Assembly (NCBI RefSeq): GCF_018255755.1
Contig: NZ_CP073766.1
Span: forward strand, 1,798,001 to 1,862,000
Direction: 5' to 3'
Source of the DNA: Chitinophaga sp. HK235
GTDB taxonomy: Bacteria; Bacteroidota; Bacteroidia; Chitinophagales; Chitinophagaceae
Length of the DNA: 64,000 nt
Below the pieces are notes generated by a model. That model had not been told where the DNA came from and ran no database searches. It worked only from the letters and a program-made list of their open reading frames with translations. A program made the translations under genes and the position numbers. Positions 26,115 to 35,580 of this stretch are shown here, one piece after another (position 1 is the stretch's first letter; each line of letters begins with the position of its first letter).

Positions 26115-28262
26115 TTATTCATTGTTGTTCCTGTCAGGAGGCGTTGCCCCTAACAGATGGCGCACAAAAAAGTCGTTGCGTTTATTGCGGCCATAAGGAC
26201 CACCATCACTATGTCCCATACCCGGTATGGGTAGGAATTCGAAGTTCTTGTTATTTTTTATCAGGGCGTTGATCACGCGGTAAGTGGATTCGGGCGGCAC
26301 GTTGGTATCTGCCTCTCCCACTATCAGGAGTAGGTCGCCTTTCAGTTTACCGGCATTGGTAACATTGGACTGTTCTTCATAATGTTTGCCTACAGGATAT
26401 CCCATCCACTGTTCGTTCCACCACTGTTTATCCACGCGGTTATCGTGGCAGCCGCAGGAAGCTGCTGCCGCTTTGTAAAATTCAGGATGGAAGAGCAGGC
26501 CACCGAGTGCATTTTGTCCGCCGGCAGAAGTGCCGTACAGCCCTACCCTGGCGGTATCCACGAAAGGATATTTTGCAGCAAGGGCTTTGATCCACAAAAT
26601 ACGGTCAGGGAAACCTGCATCCACCAGGTTTTTCCAGCATACATCATGAAATGCCTTGGAACGGTTGGCAGTGCCCATGCCATCTATCTGTACCACTATA
26701 AATCCCAGGTCTGCGAGACGCTGCATGTCTATATAGTAACTCATAAAACTCTTGGGCACATAAGCATCCTGCGGTCCGGCATAAATATTTTCTATCACCG
26801 GGTACAACTTATTGCTGTCGTAGTCGGAAGGACGACACATCATCCCCCATATATCTGTTTTCCCGTCCCTGCCCTTTGCAGAGAAAGGCACCGGAAAAGG
26901 TACGCCTGTGGCCTGCCACGCACTAAGGTCGGTTCTTTCCAGTACCGTAATGAGTTTAGCATCCATCGTACGACGCAGTTCATTTACAGGGGGTACGTTC
27001 ACCTGTGAATATTTATCGATATAATATTTTCTGTCGGGAGAAAAAAACACCTGATGATTTCCTCGTGCAGGCGTGAGCGTTACCAGGTTATTACCGTCAA
27101 AGCCGATGCGGTAGTGATGGACGAAGTATGGATCTTCGTCCCGCTGCATTCCACCGGCACGGAACCATATCTCCCGTTTTTTGGCATCCACGCTGTCGAT
27201 GCTGCGAACGACCCATTCACCTTTGGTAATCTGATTCTTTACAGCGCCGGTGAGGGTATTGACCAGGTACACATGGTGCCAGCCGTCCTTTTCAGAGGTC
27301 CATAACATTTCGTTTGTTTCGGGTAGGTAATGAGTATAGATGCGGGGCTCATAAAGAAAAGTAGTGGTTTGCTCATCCACTATGTTGCGGGTAGTGCCGG
27401 TAAGCGCATCCACTTCGATCACGCGGAAACGCTGGTTGCCGCGATCTATCTTTTCATATAAAAAATAGCGGGGGGCCTTATGCCGCCAGTGCAGGACAGG
27501 CGGGCCGTAGAAATCCAGTGCTGCGGCATTTACCGCTGTCACCTTTTTATCTGCCACAGAAAAGATGTGCATCCTATACGCCGGGAAAGGATCTCCGGGC
27601 TGCTTATAAGGCTGTGAGCGCAGCTGCCCGCGGGTGGTGCCGGCAACGTCCGTAAGCACGTAATAGACCGATGAATCTATTACAGGGCTGGTGAGGTAAC
27701 CGACGAAGTACCTGCTGTCGGGCGACCAGGCGAATGCTTCGTAACGCGGGGCATCGCTGCTGTCGGAGCCATTACTGGTGAGTTGCAGCAGCGTACTGTC
27801 TTTAGCGGATTGAAGAAATACATTGCCATGAATATTCCTGGCGATCCATTGCCTGTCAGGAGACAGGGAGTCAGCTTCAAAGTCTTTCCATCGTGCAGGC
27901 CCCTGTTGCTGCAGCTGCGACTGCATCGTGGCAGCAGCCCGTAACTGTGCGAGCCGGCTGGTATCCTTTATTTCTTCCTTACGGCCGGAAGAAGCCTGCA
28001 CCAGGTAATATATCTTTGATGTGTCTTTGCTGCTGTTAACCGAATACCAGAATTTTTCTCCGCCCGGGAGCCAGTTGGCCTCCACATTATGCCGGAACAC
28101 TTTCTTTCTGGTGATGCTATCCAATAGCTGTACTTTGTGGTAACGTTGCACCATTTCCAGGTGAGTAGGCTGATAGGGCGTTTGTGCTATCTGTTGTGCC
28201 AGCAGGGATCCGCCAGGCAGGCAACACCCCGCGAGGAATCCAAAAAATTTACTGTATCTCAT
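26115..28262 (-). CDS. S9-family serine peptidase, DPP IV-like
   Basis: A protein of about 715 aa with a signal peptide, probably periplasmic. The N-terminal two thirds form a DPP IV-type beta-propeller (repeated WSPDSRYFVGY, GYFLYEKI and similar blades). The C-terminal alpha/beta hydrolase domain has the nucleophile Ser in GLYGTSAGGQNA (about 577), Asp in VGEADTNVPP (about 648) and His in GMGHSDGG (about 683). It cuts dipeptides or short peptides from N-termini. The ATG at 28262 begins the signal peptide. It diverges from the APC permease gene, which suggests peptide breakdown paired with amino-acid uptake. Confidence 0.9.
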   Translation of the reverse strand: MRYSKFFGFLAGCCLPGGSLLAQQIAQTPYQPTHLEMVQRYHKVQLLDSITRKKVFRHNVEANWLPGGEKFWYSVNSSKDTSKIYYLVQASSGRKEEIKDTSRLAQLRAAATMQSQLQQQGPARWKDFEADSLSPDRQWIARNIHGNVFLQSAKDSTLLQLTSNGSDSSDAPRYEAFAWSPDSRYFVGYLTSPVIDSSVYYVLTDVAGTTRGQLRSQPYKQPGDPFPAYRMHIFSVADKKVTAVNAAALDFYGPPVLHWRHKAPRYFLYEKIDRGNQRFRVIEVDALTGTTRNIVDEQTTTFLYEPRIYTHYLPETNEMLWTSEKDGWHHVYLVNTLTGAVKNQITKGEWVVRSIDSVDAKKREIWFRAGGMQRDEDPYFVHHYRIGFDGNNLVTLTPARGNHQVFFSPDRKYYIDKYSQVNVPPVNELRRTMDAKLITVLERTDLSAWQATGVPFPVPFSAKGRDGKTDIWGMMCRPSDYDSNKLYPVIENIYAGPQDAYVPKSFMSYYIDMQRLADLGFIVVQIDGMGTANRSKAFHDVCWKNLVDAGFPDRILWIKALAAKYPFVDTARVGLYGTSAGGQNALGGLLFHPEFYKAAAASCGCHDNRVDKQWWNEQWMGYPVGKHYEEQSNVTNAGKLKGDLLLIVGEADTNVPPESTYRVINALIKNNKNFEFLPIPGMGHSDGGPYGRNKRNDFFVRHLLGATPPDRNNNE

Positions 28263-28515
28263 AAGTATATCTAGTGCTATCAAAAGTAAGTCATTCCCTT
28301 AACCCTTAAATATAGCCACTGCGAGATGCTGTTTTTAAACAATTTTTGATGACTTATACACGTATTTTAACCTAAATCCCGTCTGAAAACAGATTTGTGA
28401 TGACAGGCCGCAGTTGCAAAATCTGCACACTATTGGTTAATAATCGGATAGCACCGGGGCGATGATCGCTGTATTTTGGAAATAGTTACCACCAGCAACA
28501 CCAAATCTAAACGCT

Positions 28516-29925
28516 ATGCCAGAAACCCCTTCGTTCCGGCCTTCGCTGAAATTGCTCGACGCCACCATGATCGTGGCCGGCAGCATGATCGGTTCAGGTA
28601 TTTTTATTGTGAGTGCAGATATTACCCGTCATACCGGCAGTGCCGGCTGGCTGCTACTTGTATGGCTGATCACCGGATTTATGACCCTTACGGCCGCCCT
28701 GAGCTATGGGGAACTGAGCAGCATGTTTCCCCGGGCAGGCGGACAATATGTATACCTCAAGGAAGCCTATAATCCCATGACAGCCTTTTTATATGGCTGG
28801 AGTTTTTTTGCAGTGATACAAACCGCCACCATAGCTGCTGTCGGCGTAGCCTTTGCCAAATTCACCGCCTATCTCCTTCCCTTCTTCAGTGAAGAAAATG
28901 TGTTACTGGACCTGGGGATTATACATATCACCGCCGCGCAACTGCTTTCCATTGCTGTTATACTGCTACTCACGTATATGAATACACGTGGTATTGAAGG
29001 CGGGAAAGTTATCCAGACCACCCTCACGCTCACCAAGCTGGTGAGTCTTTCGGGACTGATAGTATTCGGTCTGATAGCTATGAAACCGGATGTATGGCAG
29101 GCCAACTGGCAACAGGCATGGCAACTGCATCCACTCAGTGCAGACAATACGCCGGCATCCTATACCGCCATCGCCTCCCTCGGCGCCATTGCCGCTGCCA
29201 TGGTAGGATCAGTGTTCAGCAGTGATTCGTGGCATAACGTAGCCTTTGTTGCAGGAGAGATCAGAAACCCCAAACGTAACATCGGCCTGAGTCTGTTCCT
29301 GGGCACCGCCATAGTCACCATCATCTATCTGCTTACCAACATCACCTATCTGACCCTGCTGCCCCTCCATGAAATAGCTTACGCTCCCAAAGACCGTGTG
29401 GGTGTTGCCGCATCACAGGTCATATTCGGGCAGGCAGGCACTGTCATCATCGCACTCATGATCATGATCTCCACCTTCGGCTGCAACAACGGGCTGATAC
29501 TAGCCGGAGCCCGCGTATATTATACCATGGCCAATGACGGCCTTTTCTTTAAAAAAGCCGGACAACTCAACAAAGCAGCAGTCCCCTCCTTCGCCCTGTG
29601 GATACAATGCATTTTCGCCGGCATCTGGTGCCTCAGCGGCCGCTATGGCGATCTGCTGGACATGATATCTTTTGTAGTAGTCGCCTTTTATATGCTCACC
29701 ATTGCAGGCATATTTATCCTGCGCATCAAAAGACCAGATGCAGAACGTCCTTACAGGGCATTCGGCTATCCCCTGCTGCCCATACTCTATATTGTGATGG
29801 GGCTCTCATTTTGCGGGCTGCTGTTTGTATTTAAACCACGATTTACCTGGCCAGGTCTGCTGATCACGCTTTCGGGCGTACCTATTTATAAATTACTGAA
29901 GAAAAGAGAGAGGAGTGGCTTATGA
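28516..29925 (+). CDS. APC-family amino acid permease
   Basis: A 469-aa inner-membrane protein with about 12 hydrophobic segments. It opens with the APC signature LDATMIVAGSMIGSGIFIVSADI and LTAALSYGELSSMFPRAGGQYVYL, typical of the LAT/cationic or glutamate-type transporters of Bacteroidota. The substrate is an amino acid or small amine but cannot be named. The gene is divergent from the S9 peptidase, with a 253-bp shared control region in which I found only a weak -7-like TATTTTG. A hairpin lies after its stop. Confidence 0.9.
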   Translation: MPETPSFRPSLKLLDATMIVAGSMIGSGIFIVSADITRHTGSAGWLLLVWLITGFMTLTAALSYGELSSMFPRAGGQYVYLKEAYNPMTAFLYGWSFFAVIQTATIAAVGVAFAKFTAYLLPFFSEENVLLDLGIIHITAAQLLSIAVILLLTYMNTRGIEGGKVIQTTLTLTKLVSLSGLIVFGLIAMKPDVWQANWQQAWQLHPLSADNTPASYTAIASLGAIAAAMVGSVFSSDSWHNVAFVAGEIRNPKRNIGLSLFLGTAIVTIIYLLTNITYLTLLPLHEIAYAPKDRVGVAASQVIFGQAGTVIIALMIMISTFGCNNGLILAGARVYYTMANDGLFFKKAGQLNKAAVPSFALWIQCIFAGIWCLSGRYGDLLDMISFVVVAFYMLTIAGIFILRIKRPDAERPYRAFGYPLLPILYIVMGLSFCGLLFVFKPRFTWPGLLITLSGVPIYKLLKKRERSGL

Positions 29926-29951
29926 GTGAACAGCGGGCTAACTGATAAAAA

Positions 29952-29982
29952 TGGGGCTGACCAAAAGTAATGGTCAGCCCCA
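29952..29982. terminator. Bidirectional terminator hairpin
   Basis: A perfect 11-bp stem (29952-29962 with 29972-29982, GGGGCTGACC core) lies between the convergent permease and YdeI-like genes. Short T/A stretches flank it on both sides. It can serve both transcripts. Confidence 0.65.
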
Positions 29983-30001
29983 AACTATAGCATACATCTT
30001 A

Positions 30002-30580
30002 TCAATCATTCAATCCCTTTCCTTCCAAAATCTGTTCGATACATTTTTCAATTCTCGATTCCCGGGTTTTGGATTGTTTGGGGGCAGAAAAATAAAGCAG
30101 ATACCCTCTTTGCCGTCCTGGTGTCAGGGCTTCAAAAGCAGTTTTTAAGGCGGCCATTTCATCTAGTTTATGCTGAAATTCCTCCGGCATATTGAACTCA
30201 GGCGTTTTTTTGTACTTCACTGCCAAACCAGCCTTTTCCACTTCAATAGCTTCATAAATATAAGCTTTCACAATGGGCGCCATTTTCACTAATTCCTTGA
30301 GACTGGTGAACCGGAGCTGACGCGCTGCCTGCACATTTTCCGTCTGCTGCACCAACAGATTATTTACATCTCCCAGTAAGGCTCCTTTAAAAAACAGTAC
30401 CGCACAGTAATCCTTAAAGCCATGTATTAAGACGATGTTATTGTTCTGATAGGTGTAACAAGGAACACCCCATTTTAATTCTTCCGTCAGCCCGCAGTCA
30501 AGAATGATGGTTCTCAACTGCTCAAATTCCTTCTCCCAATTTTCGGCTTTATCAAAAAACCAATCCACTTTAGGATTCAT
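30002..30580 (-). CDS. YdeI-family protein (DUF1801 plus OmdA-like end)
   Basis: A 192-aa soluble protein. The N-terminal DUF1801-like half contains ELKWGVPCYTYQNNNIVLIHGFKDYCAVLFFKGALL; the C-terminal half resembles the bacteriocin-protection OmdA-like end with FNMPEEFQHKL and a final LTPGRQRGYLLYFSAPKQSKTRESRI motif. The family is common in Bacteroidota and its biochemical role is not established. The ATG at 30580 is preferred to the upstream GTG. It is the fourth gene of the ArsR operon. Confidence 0.85.
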   Translation of the reverse strand: MNPKVDWFFDKAENWEKEFEQLRTIILDCGLTEELKWGVPCYTYQNNNIVLIHGFKDYCAVLFFKGALLGDVNNLLVQQTENVQAARQLRFTSLKELVKMAPIVKAYIYEAIEVEKAGLAVKYKKTPEFNMPEEFQHKLDEMAALKTAFEALTPGRQRGYLLYFSAPKQSKTRESRIEKCIEQILEGKGLND

Positions 30581-30595
30581 GTTGTTCACTATTTA

Positions 30596-30976
30596 TTAAT
30601 TAACGGAAAGTACTTTTCTGTCCACAGGTCTGAAATACCATGATATCACGGTCAGTGTAAGCAACAGCAGGGAAGGAAATATATCCTTCATAGGATCACC
30701 TGATATGATATGTGAAACCACCGCTCCTGACATTACAAAGAAAAAGCCTGCATAAGCCCACTCCTTCAGTAAAGGGAATTTAGGAACAAGTATTGCTATC
30801 ACTCCAAAAATTTTCCAGACACCTATAATTGTGAGGAAATAGGCAGGATAGCCCAGGTGTGTCATATAATCCGTTTCGGTTTTCATTTTAAGCACCTGTA
30901 CCATTGCAGTGGATAACATACCTAATGCCATCCAGAGTGTAGCGATCCAATAGATGATTTTATTCCTTTTAGTCAT
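30596..30976 (-). CDS. DoxX-family small membrane protein
   Basis: A 126-aa integral membrane protein with four predicted helices. It resembles the DoxX/DoxX-like family (YWIATLWMALGMLSTAMVQV, followed by GYPAYFLTIIGVWKIFGVIAILVP). Such proteins often sit next to ArsR and SRPBCC genes, and some are linked to redox or stress protection. It lies between the SRPBCC and YdeI-like genes, 15 bp before the latter, as part of the same transcript. Confidence 0.85.
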   Translation of the reverse strand: MTKRNKIIYWIATLWMALGMLSTAMVQVLKMKTETDYMTHLGYPAYFLTIIGVWKIFGVIAILVPKFPLLKEWAYAGFFFVMSGAVVSHIISGDPMKDIFPSLLLLTLTVISWYFRPVDRKVLSVN

Positions 30977-31012
30977 GGTCTGTTAATTTAAATGTATGAA
31001 GGATATTGCGGA

Positions 31013-31480
31013 TTATTTCAGTTTATGAAGAGCTTCTTCGAGGCGTTTGTGGGCAATGTTGATACCTTGTTTAAAGGGCATCTTCAGCACCTGGTCTCTT
31101 TGCGCCACGGATTCGTATATAACATGCATGGTGAGTTTACTGGTGTCGTCGCTAAGTGTTTCGAACTCATAAACCTCCAGCTGAACACCAAAGGGCGTAT
31201 TCTCCATTTCAAAGGTCCGGATGATTTTCCGGTCCGGAATCAGCTCATGGATCACACCATTGGCCCTCATGGCCACGTTTCCCTGAGCGTCCGGGGTTTC
31301 AATCTGCCAACTGCCGTACTTTTTGCTCTCCAGCTTTAATACTTTCGTGCACATCCATTGCTCCACAATATCAGCTTCTACATACGCCCTGAAAAGTAAA
31401 TCTACCGGCAAATCAAACTCTCTGGTAATCACTAGGTCGAGTCTGCCGTCTTCGGCATTGACTTTGGTCTTTTGTTCCAT
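31013..31480 (-). CDS. SRPBCC-fold (AHSA1-like) protein
   Basis: A 155-aa protein of the START/Bet v 1-like fold, the 'activator of Hsp90 ATPase homolog 1-like' group. Characteristic are the opening LVITREFDLPVDLLFRAYVEADIVEQWM and the central WQIETPDAQGNVAMRANGVIHELIPDRKIIRTFEME region, reported here in overlapping short motifs such as REFDLP and GVIHEL. It has a hydrophobic cavity that may bind a small ligand; the real ligand is unknown. It begins one base after the ArsR stop codon, so translation is coupled. Confidence 0.85.
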   Translation of the reverse strand: MEQKTKVNAEDGRLDLVITREFDLPVDLLFRAYVEADIVEQWMCTKVLKLESKKYGSWQIETPDAQGNVAMRANGVIHELIPDRKIIRTFEMENTPFGVQLEVYEFETLSDDTSKLTMHVIYESVAQRDQVLKMPFKQGINIAHKRLEEALHKLK

Positions 31481-31481
31481 G

Positions 31482-31805
31482 CTATTTTTTTGTTTTGTAG
31501 GTTTTCATGATGGCTTCCAGTTTATTAAACCTGTCATCCCACATTTTGCGGAAGGGTTCTATAAAATCGGCTACTTCTTTCATTTTTTTTGCATTGAGGT
31601 GATAATAAATTTCCCTTCCGTTCTGCTCCTGTTCCAGTAACTCACATTCCGTGAGTATTTGCAGATGCTTGGAAATGGTCGGCCTTGCCGTATCAAAATT
31701 AGAGGCTATTGCCCCTGCTGTCAGGGCCTGCGAAGCAACCAACAATAGTATAGCCCTTCTTGTCGGGTCTGCTATCGCTTGAAATACATCTCTTCTTAAA
31801 TTCAT
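31482..31805 (-). CDS. ArsR-family winged-helix repressor
   Basis: A 107-aa repressor. The helix-turn-helix reads LTAGAIASNFDTARPTISKHL, followed by the wing ECELLEQEQNGREIYYHLN. There is no Cys-rich metal site (the CxC of true metal sensors is absent), so this is the metal-independent SRPBCC-linked ArsR type. It leads the operon ArsR-SRPBCC-DoxX-YdeI. Two copies of a 16-bp motif lie just upstream of its start codon and are its likely operator, implying autoregulation of the operon. Confidence 0.9.
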   Translation of the reverse strand: MNLRRDVFQAIADPTRRAILLLVASQALTAGAIASNFDTARPTISKHLQILTECELLEQEQNGREIYYHLNAKKMKEVADFIEPFRKMWDDRFNKLEAIMKTYKTKK

Positions 31806-31808
31806 TGC

Positions 31809-31850
31809 GTAGCTATTTGACTACAAATATATACGTAGCCATTTAACTAC
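31809..31850. promoter_or_regulatory. Tandem 16-bp operator repeats upstream of arsR
   Basis: The motif GTAGCyATTTrACTAC occurs twice in the same direction, at 31809-31824 and 31835-31850, with 26 bp between starts. Each copy ends in an inverted GTAG/CTAC pair, so each can bind a dimer. The first copy begins four bases upstream of the ArsR start codon. The position fits repression of the ArsR operon. Confidence 0.65.
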
Positions 31851-31931
31851 ACAAATTTTTCTTCAGAAATTTTATAATAAAATTTAATCATATTGATTAT
31901 GAATTAGTTAAAAGAAACACGATGACAAAAA

Positions 31932-31965
31932 AAATGACAAGTCAATTATTTTTGACTTGTCATTT
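31932..31965 (-). terminator. Intrinsic terminator of the small membrane protein gene
   Basis: A perfect 14-bp stem (31932-31945 with 31952-31965) with a 6-nt loop is followed on the minus strand by an eight-T run. It lies 23 bp after the stop of the gene that ends at 31989. Confidence 0.85.
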
Positions 31966-31988
31966 AATACTTTTCGATAGTAGTATTA

Positions 31989-32381
31989 TTACCGCTTCAC
32001 CACTCTGGAGGCCACATAAGCAAACAGCCCCTGCACCAGACCGGAAACAGCGCCCACTACCGGCCCCATCATCAGCATCATTAACCGCGGACTATCCGGC
32101 ATCGGCATTTTCGCCATCATTTCTGCTTCCTCCAGATGCCAGGACAGGTAAGTTTTATATAACAGTATATGCACTCCCGTTATCCATACACAGTTAAAAA
32201 GACTCAGCATAAATCCGTGCAGAAAAAACTTCGAGGTACAATACTTCGCGATGAAATAAGCGCAGATAATAAAAATAGCAATCCAGCAAAAAGGCTCCAC
32301 TTTGGAAGGAATAAAATAAACAGTGCCCAGCGCCATCGCCAGACCGAAAAATGATAACTTAAAAATTAAGCTCCAATTCAT
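31989..32381 (-). CDS. Small membrane protein of unknown function
   Basis: A 130-aa protein with three to four hydrophobic helices. A Met-rich cytoplasmic or periplasmic loop (EEAEMMAKMPMPDSPRLMMLMMG) lies before the last helix, which ends in a basic tail (VASRVVKR). The hydrophobic pattern, a good start and the strong terminator behind it support a real gene. I do not recognise the family; some Bacteroidota proteins of this size and layout are annotated only as hypothetical. It stands alone upstream of the ArsR operon region. Confidence 0.6.
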   Translation of the reverse strand: MNWSLIFKLSFFGLAMALGTVYFIPSKVEPFCWIAIFIICAYFIAKYCTSKFFLHGFMLSLFNCVWITGVHILLYKTYLSWHLEEAEMMAKMPMPDSPRLMMLMMGPVVGAVSGLVQGLFAYVASRVVKR

Positions 32382-32750
32382 ATGTAACAGTTTAGGTTTG
32401 TCTCAACAGGAAATGCCCGTTCTTCACAGGACTCAGTAGTGATTCCGGCACTAAATATACATATATTCGTCTTAAATGAAATATACCTTTCTGAAGGTCT
32501 GTTATTATCCGCTACCACCCATTGGATAACATCTGTTATCCCAACGTAAACGTATATACAAAACATCTGGACAGCCTGTATGACCATTACAGCGGATCCA
32601 CGCTTTAATGCGCTTTTGGTTTTAATTGGATTACGAAGTATCTTTAGAATCTCAACTGGCACTAAGCACTATAGAATTCGTCATAAATCCCCAAAAGATT
32701 TAAAGAAGCAGCTTCTCTTATTTGCATAACACGACATAATCGTAAGACCA
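32382..32750. other. Intergenic control region of the Tc-like locus
   Basis: No convincing gene is present; a 94-codon minus-strand frame here has poor protein character. The region separates the divergent small membrane protein gene and the SpvB-type gene and contains a candidate promoter for the latter at 32616-32646. Confidence 0.5.
32616..32646 (+). promoter_or_regulatory. Candidate Bacteroidota promoter of the Tc-like locus
   Basis: A TTG -33 element (32616-32618) and TATCTTTA (32639-32646), one base from the TAnnTTTG -7 consensus, are separated by 20 bp, the usual Bacteroidota spacing. The start codon of the SpvB-type gene is about 100 bp downstream. Confidence 0.45.
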
Positions 32751-33929
32751 ATGTCTGGTGATAACCATTCTCCTGTAAAACCGGCATCGTTTCTCAGCAG
32801 TATGATGGATAATACTACAGAAACGAAATCCAATGCCATTGATATTCCTAAAATATCGCTGCCCAAAGGCGGAGGCGCATTAAAGAATATTGATGAAAAA
32901 TTTACGGTAAACCCCTCCAACGGTACGGCTTCCCTATCGATACCACTACCTTTCTCTCCTAACCGCAACGGGTTTACCCCTCAGCTGTCACTTATCTATA
33001 ATTCCGGTACCGGTAACAGTCTTTTTGGTATCGGCTGGAACCTGCCACTGACAGCCATCCAGCGGAGCACCGATAAAAAACTGCCACAGTATGCAGATAC
33101 AACAGACGTAAATCTTATTGAACAGGAAGATTCTTTTATGCTGTCCGGCATGGAAGAATTAGTGGCAGTAACAGATAAGGATAACGCTATTGTACAATCC
33201 ACTCACAATGGCTTTATCGTACGGGAGTACCGTCCACGCATCGAAAGCGGCTTTTCCCGCATCGAACGCATATATCATCCCGACAAAGGCTACTACTGGC
33301 GGGTAACTTCCAGAGAGAATATCACTACCTGGTTTGGATACAGCCCTGCCTGTCGCCTTGCTGATCCTGCCCACCCGGAGCGGATTTTTTCCTGGCTTCC
33401 GGAACTTAGCTACGACAACAAGGGAAGCTGGATATTATATACCTATAAGGCTGAAGATCTCAATGGTGTTACGAATGAAGTATATGAACGGAACCGGTTT
33501 AACAAGCAGGCATTATTCGTCAACCAGCACCTCAGCTCAGTGCAATACGGTAATACAACCGCCTACTACCCCGATCCCAACCAGCCTTATGATGTACAGT
33601 TACCACAGGACATGAGTTGCTGTTTCGAACTATTGCTGGATTATGGTGAGTATAACACATTGACTCCTCAACCAGGAAACGTACAGCCCTGGCCATCCCG
33701 CAAAGATCCTTATTCCTCCTTCCGTGCAGGCTTTGAGACAAGGACCTACCGTTTATGCAAACGGGCACTGATGTTCCATCATTTTCCGGATTTAAACGGT
33801 GGCGCACCTACGCTGGTGCGTTCCCTGGACTTTGATTATACACCATCTGCCACACAGGTAAATGAAACAAACCTCCCTGTGGAAGTTACCTTTCTTTCTG
33901 CTAACCAGCCCCAGCAACTCAACAGATAA
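32751..33929 (+). pseudogene. TcB-type (SpvB-domain) toxin-complex gene, 3'-truncated
   Basis: The 392 codons encode the start of a TcB/TcaC-like toxin-complex protein. The SpvB domain is recognisable from KGGGALKNIDEKF, SLSIPLPFSPNRNGFTPQL, YNSGTGNSLFGIGWNLPL and WRVTSRENITTWFG. Full TcB proteins are about 1,400-1,500 aa and build a cocoon around the toxic C-terminus; here only the first quarter remains. Homology appears to break after VTFLSA (about 33903), where family members continue with a TQ-G-Y stretch, and a stop follows in new sequence. Downstream sequence is TcA, out of frame. I infer a deletion that removed the rest of TcB and the 5' part of TcA. It may still be translated as a fragment. 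Confidence 0.75.
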
Positions 33930-35580
33930 GATAAAAGATCAGGGAGACAAAACAGCCAACGATATCAAGCCATTGGAATACTACGAAATAAAAATGGCCT
34001 GGAGTGAATACCGGAATGGAAAATGGACACAGAAACAGGTCAGCAAGGAAGGTGCCACCACCAATAATATTGATCCCAGCCACGATCTGCCCTACTTTAA
34101 ATTTGTACCATTCATCTCCAATGACAACGTATTGATCAGTGTTGATGATTACCTGGACAGCGATGGCGGCTTTCTCAACACCTTCAGGTTTGAAGGCAGC
34201 AAACTGGTTCTCGACAGCACCACCCATAACGCCAGCTCTGGTGTCCCCATTAATTATTTCAACAAAACAAATACCTATTCACTCCAGACCTGGCAGTTTA
34301 ACAATGATATCAGAACCAATCATACCTTATCTTTCGATGATCAGATATCTAAAACAACCATCAGTCATTTCTTCACTTTCCACGGAACGAATTTTTATCA
34401 TCCGTATGCACATCAGTTATTAGGCCTCATTAACAGTGCGGAACTCAACAATTTCTTTTCATTCAATGTAAAAGGCATACTCACACAATCTGATAAAGAA
34501 GATGCATTTGGCGCCGGTGTTGATTCGATTGGCACAAGAACCTATCACGAACTAAAACGGCCCTATTCACTTTACAACTGGGAGTTGTTTTTCCATGCAC
34601 CGATGATGCTGGCCAATGCACTGAGCAAGGCCCAGCAATTTGAAGAAGCGATGAAATGGTATCATTATGTATTTAACCCTATGGCTGAAGGCACCAGTGA
34701 TAAAAGATGCTGGGAGTTCAGTCCGTTCAGGGAAATAGATGCTACCCATATCCTGGAAAAAATATTTAATCTCTTAAAGCCCAACACCGCTGATGCAGCC
34801 ATCTCAGAATGGCGCAACAACCCCTACATGCCGCATCTGGTGGCCCGTAGCCGTCCTGTTGCGTACATGAAATGGGTAGTGATGAAATACCTGGATAACC
34901 TGATCGCATGGGGTGATTATCTGTTCCGTCAGGATTCGATTGAATCCATTAATCAGGCTACACAGCTGTATGTGCTGGCAGGGCATATCCTGAGGCCCCG
35001 TCCCCAACTGATACCTAAGAGAGGGACCATACAGCCACAGACATATCTGTCGATGCTGGGCAAATGGGATGCTTTCTCCAATGCGGCCACAGAGCTGGGA
35101 CTGGCGGCACCCTACAGTAGCCAGATTGACCAGCCCTTTGTCCTGACCGGCGGCGGAAAGGAAATAGCGTTTGCCAACATCTTCGGATTTGCCAGCGCAT
35201 TGTATTTCTGCATCCCGTCAAACCCACAACTGATGGGATATTGGGATACGCTGGCAGATCGTTTGTATAAGATCAGGCATTGCGAAAATATAGAAGGTGT
35301 ATTCAGGATACTGCCGTTGTTCCAGCCGCCGATAGATCCGGGATTGCTGGTGAAGGCAGTCGCACAGGGGCTTAGCATCGCCTCTGTGTTAAATGATCTT
35401 AATACGCCGATGCCCAATTACCGCTTTTATTACCTGCTGCAAAAAGCGCTGGAGCTGTGCGGAGAGCTGAAATCCATGGGAGGCGCCATGCTCAACGCCA
35501 TGGAGAAAAAGACAATGAAACCATCTCCCAGATCCGTAGCAGGCACGAAAGCGTCATGTACAATCTTCAGATGGAAGTGA
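33862..35580 (+). pseudogene. TcA-type toxin-complex gene fragment, middle part
   Basis: From about 33904 this frame encodes the region of a TcA toxin subunit that precedes the pore-forming part. It has the neuraminidase-like/beta-sandwich segment (KPLEYYEIKMAWSEYRNGKW) and the ABC-toxin-type helical segment (ELFFHAPMMLANALSKAQQFEEAMKWYHYVFNP). The first ~14 codons come from the TcB gene read in another frame. A full TcA is about 2,400 aa or more, so roughly the first half or more is missing. The frame ends at 35580, after a -1 shift near 35511, and the following TcA sequence continues in the next frame (35457-37460). Confidence 0.75.

Noticed and set aside
32378..32662. A 94-codon minus-strand ORF in the region before the Tc-like locus
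   Set aside because: No recognisable protein character, and it covers the candidate promoter; more likely chance.
35500..35520. Programmed -1 frameshift as the explanation of the TcA frame change
   Set aside because: The AAAAAG stretch is suggestive, but the gene lacks its 5' half and no downstream stimulatory hairpin was seen, so decay or sequencing error is simpler.
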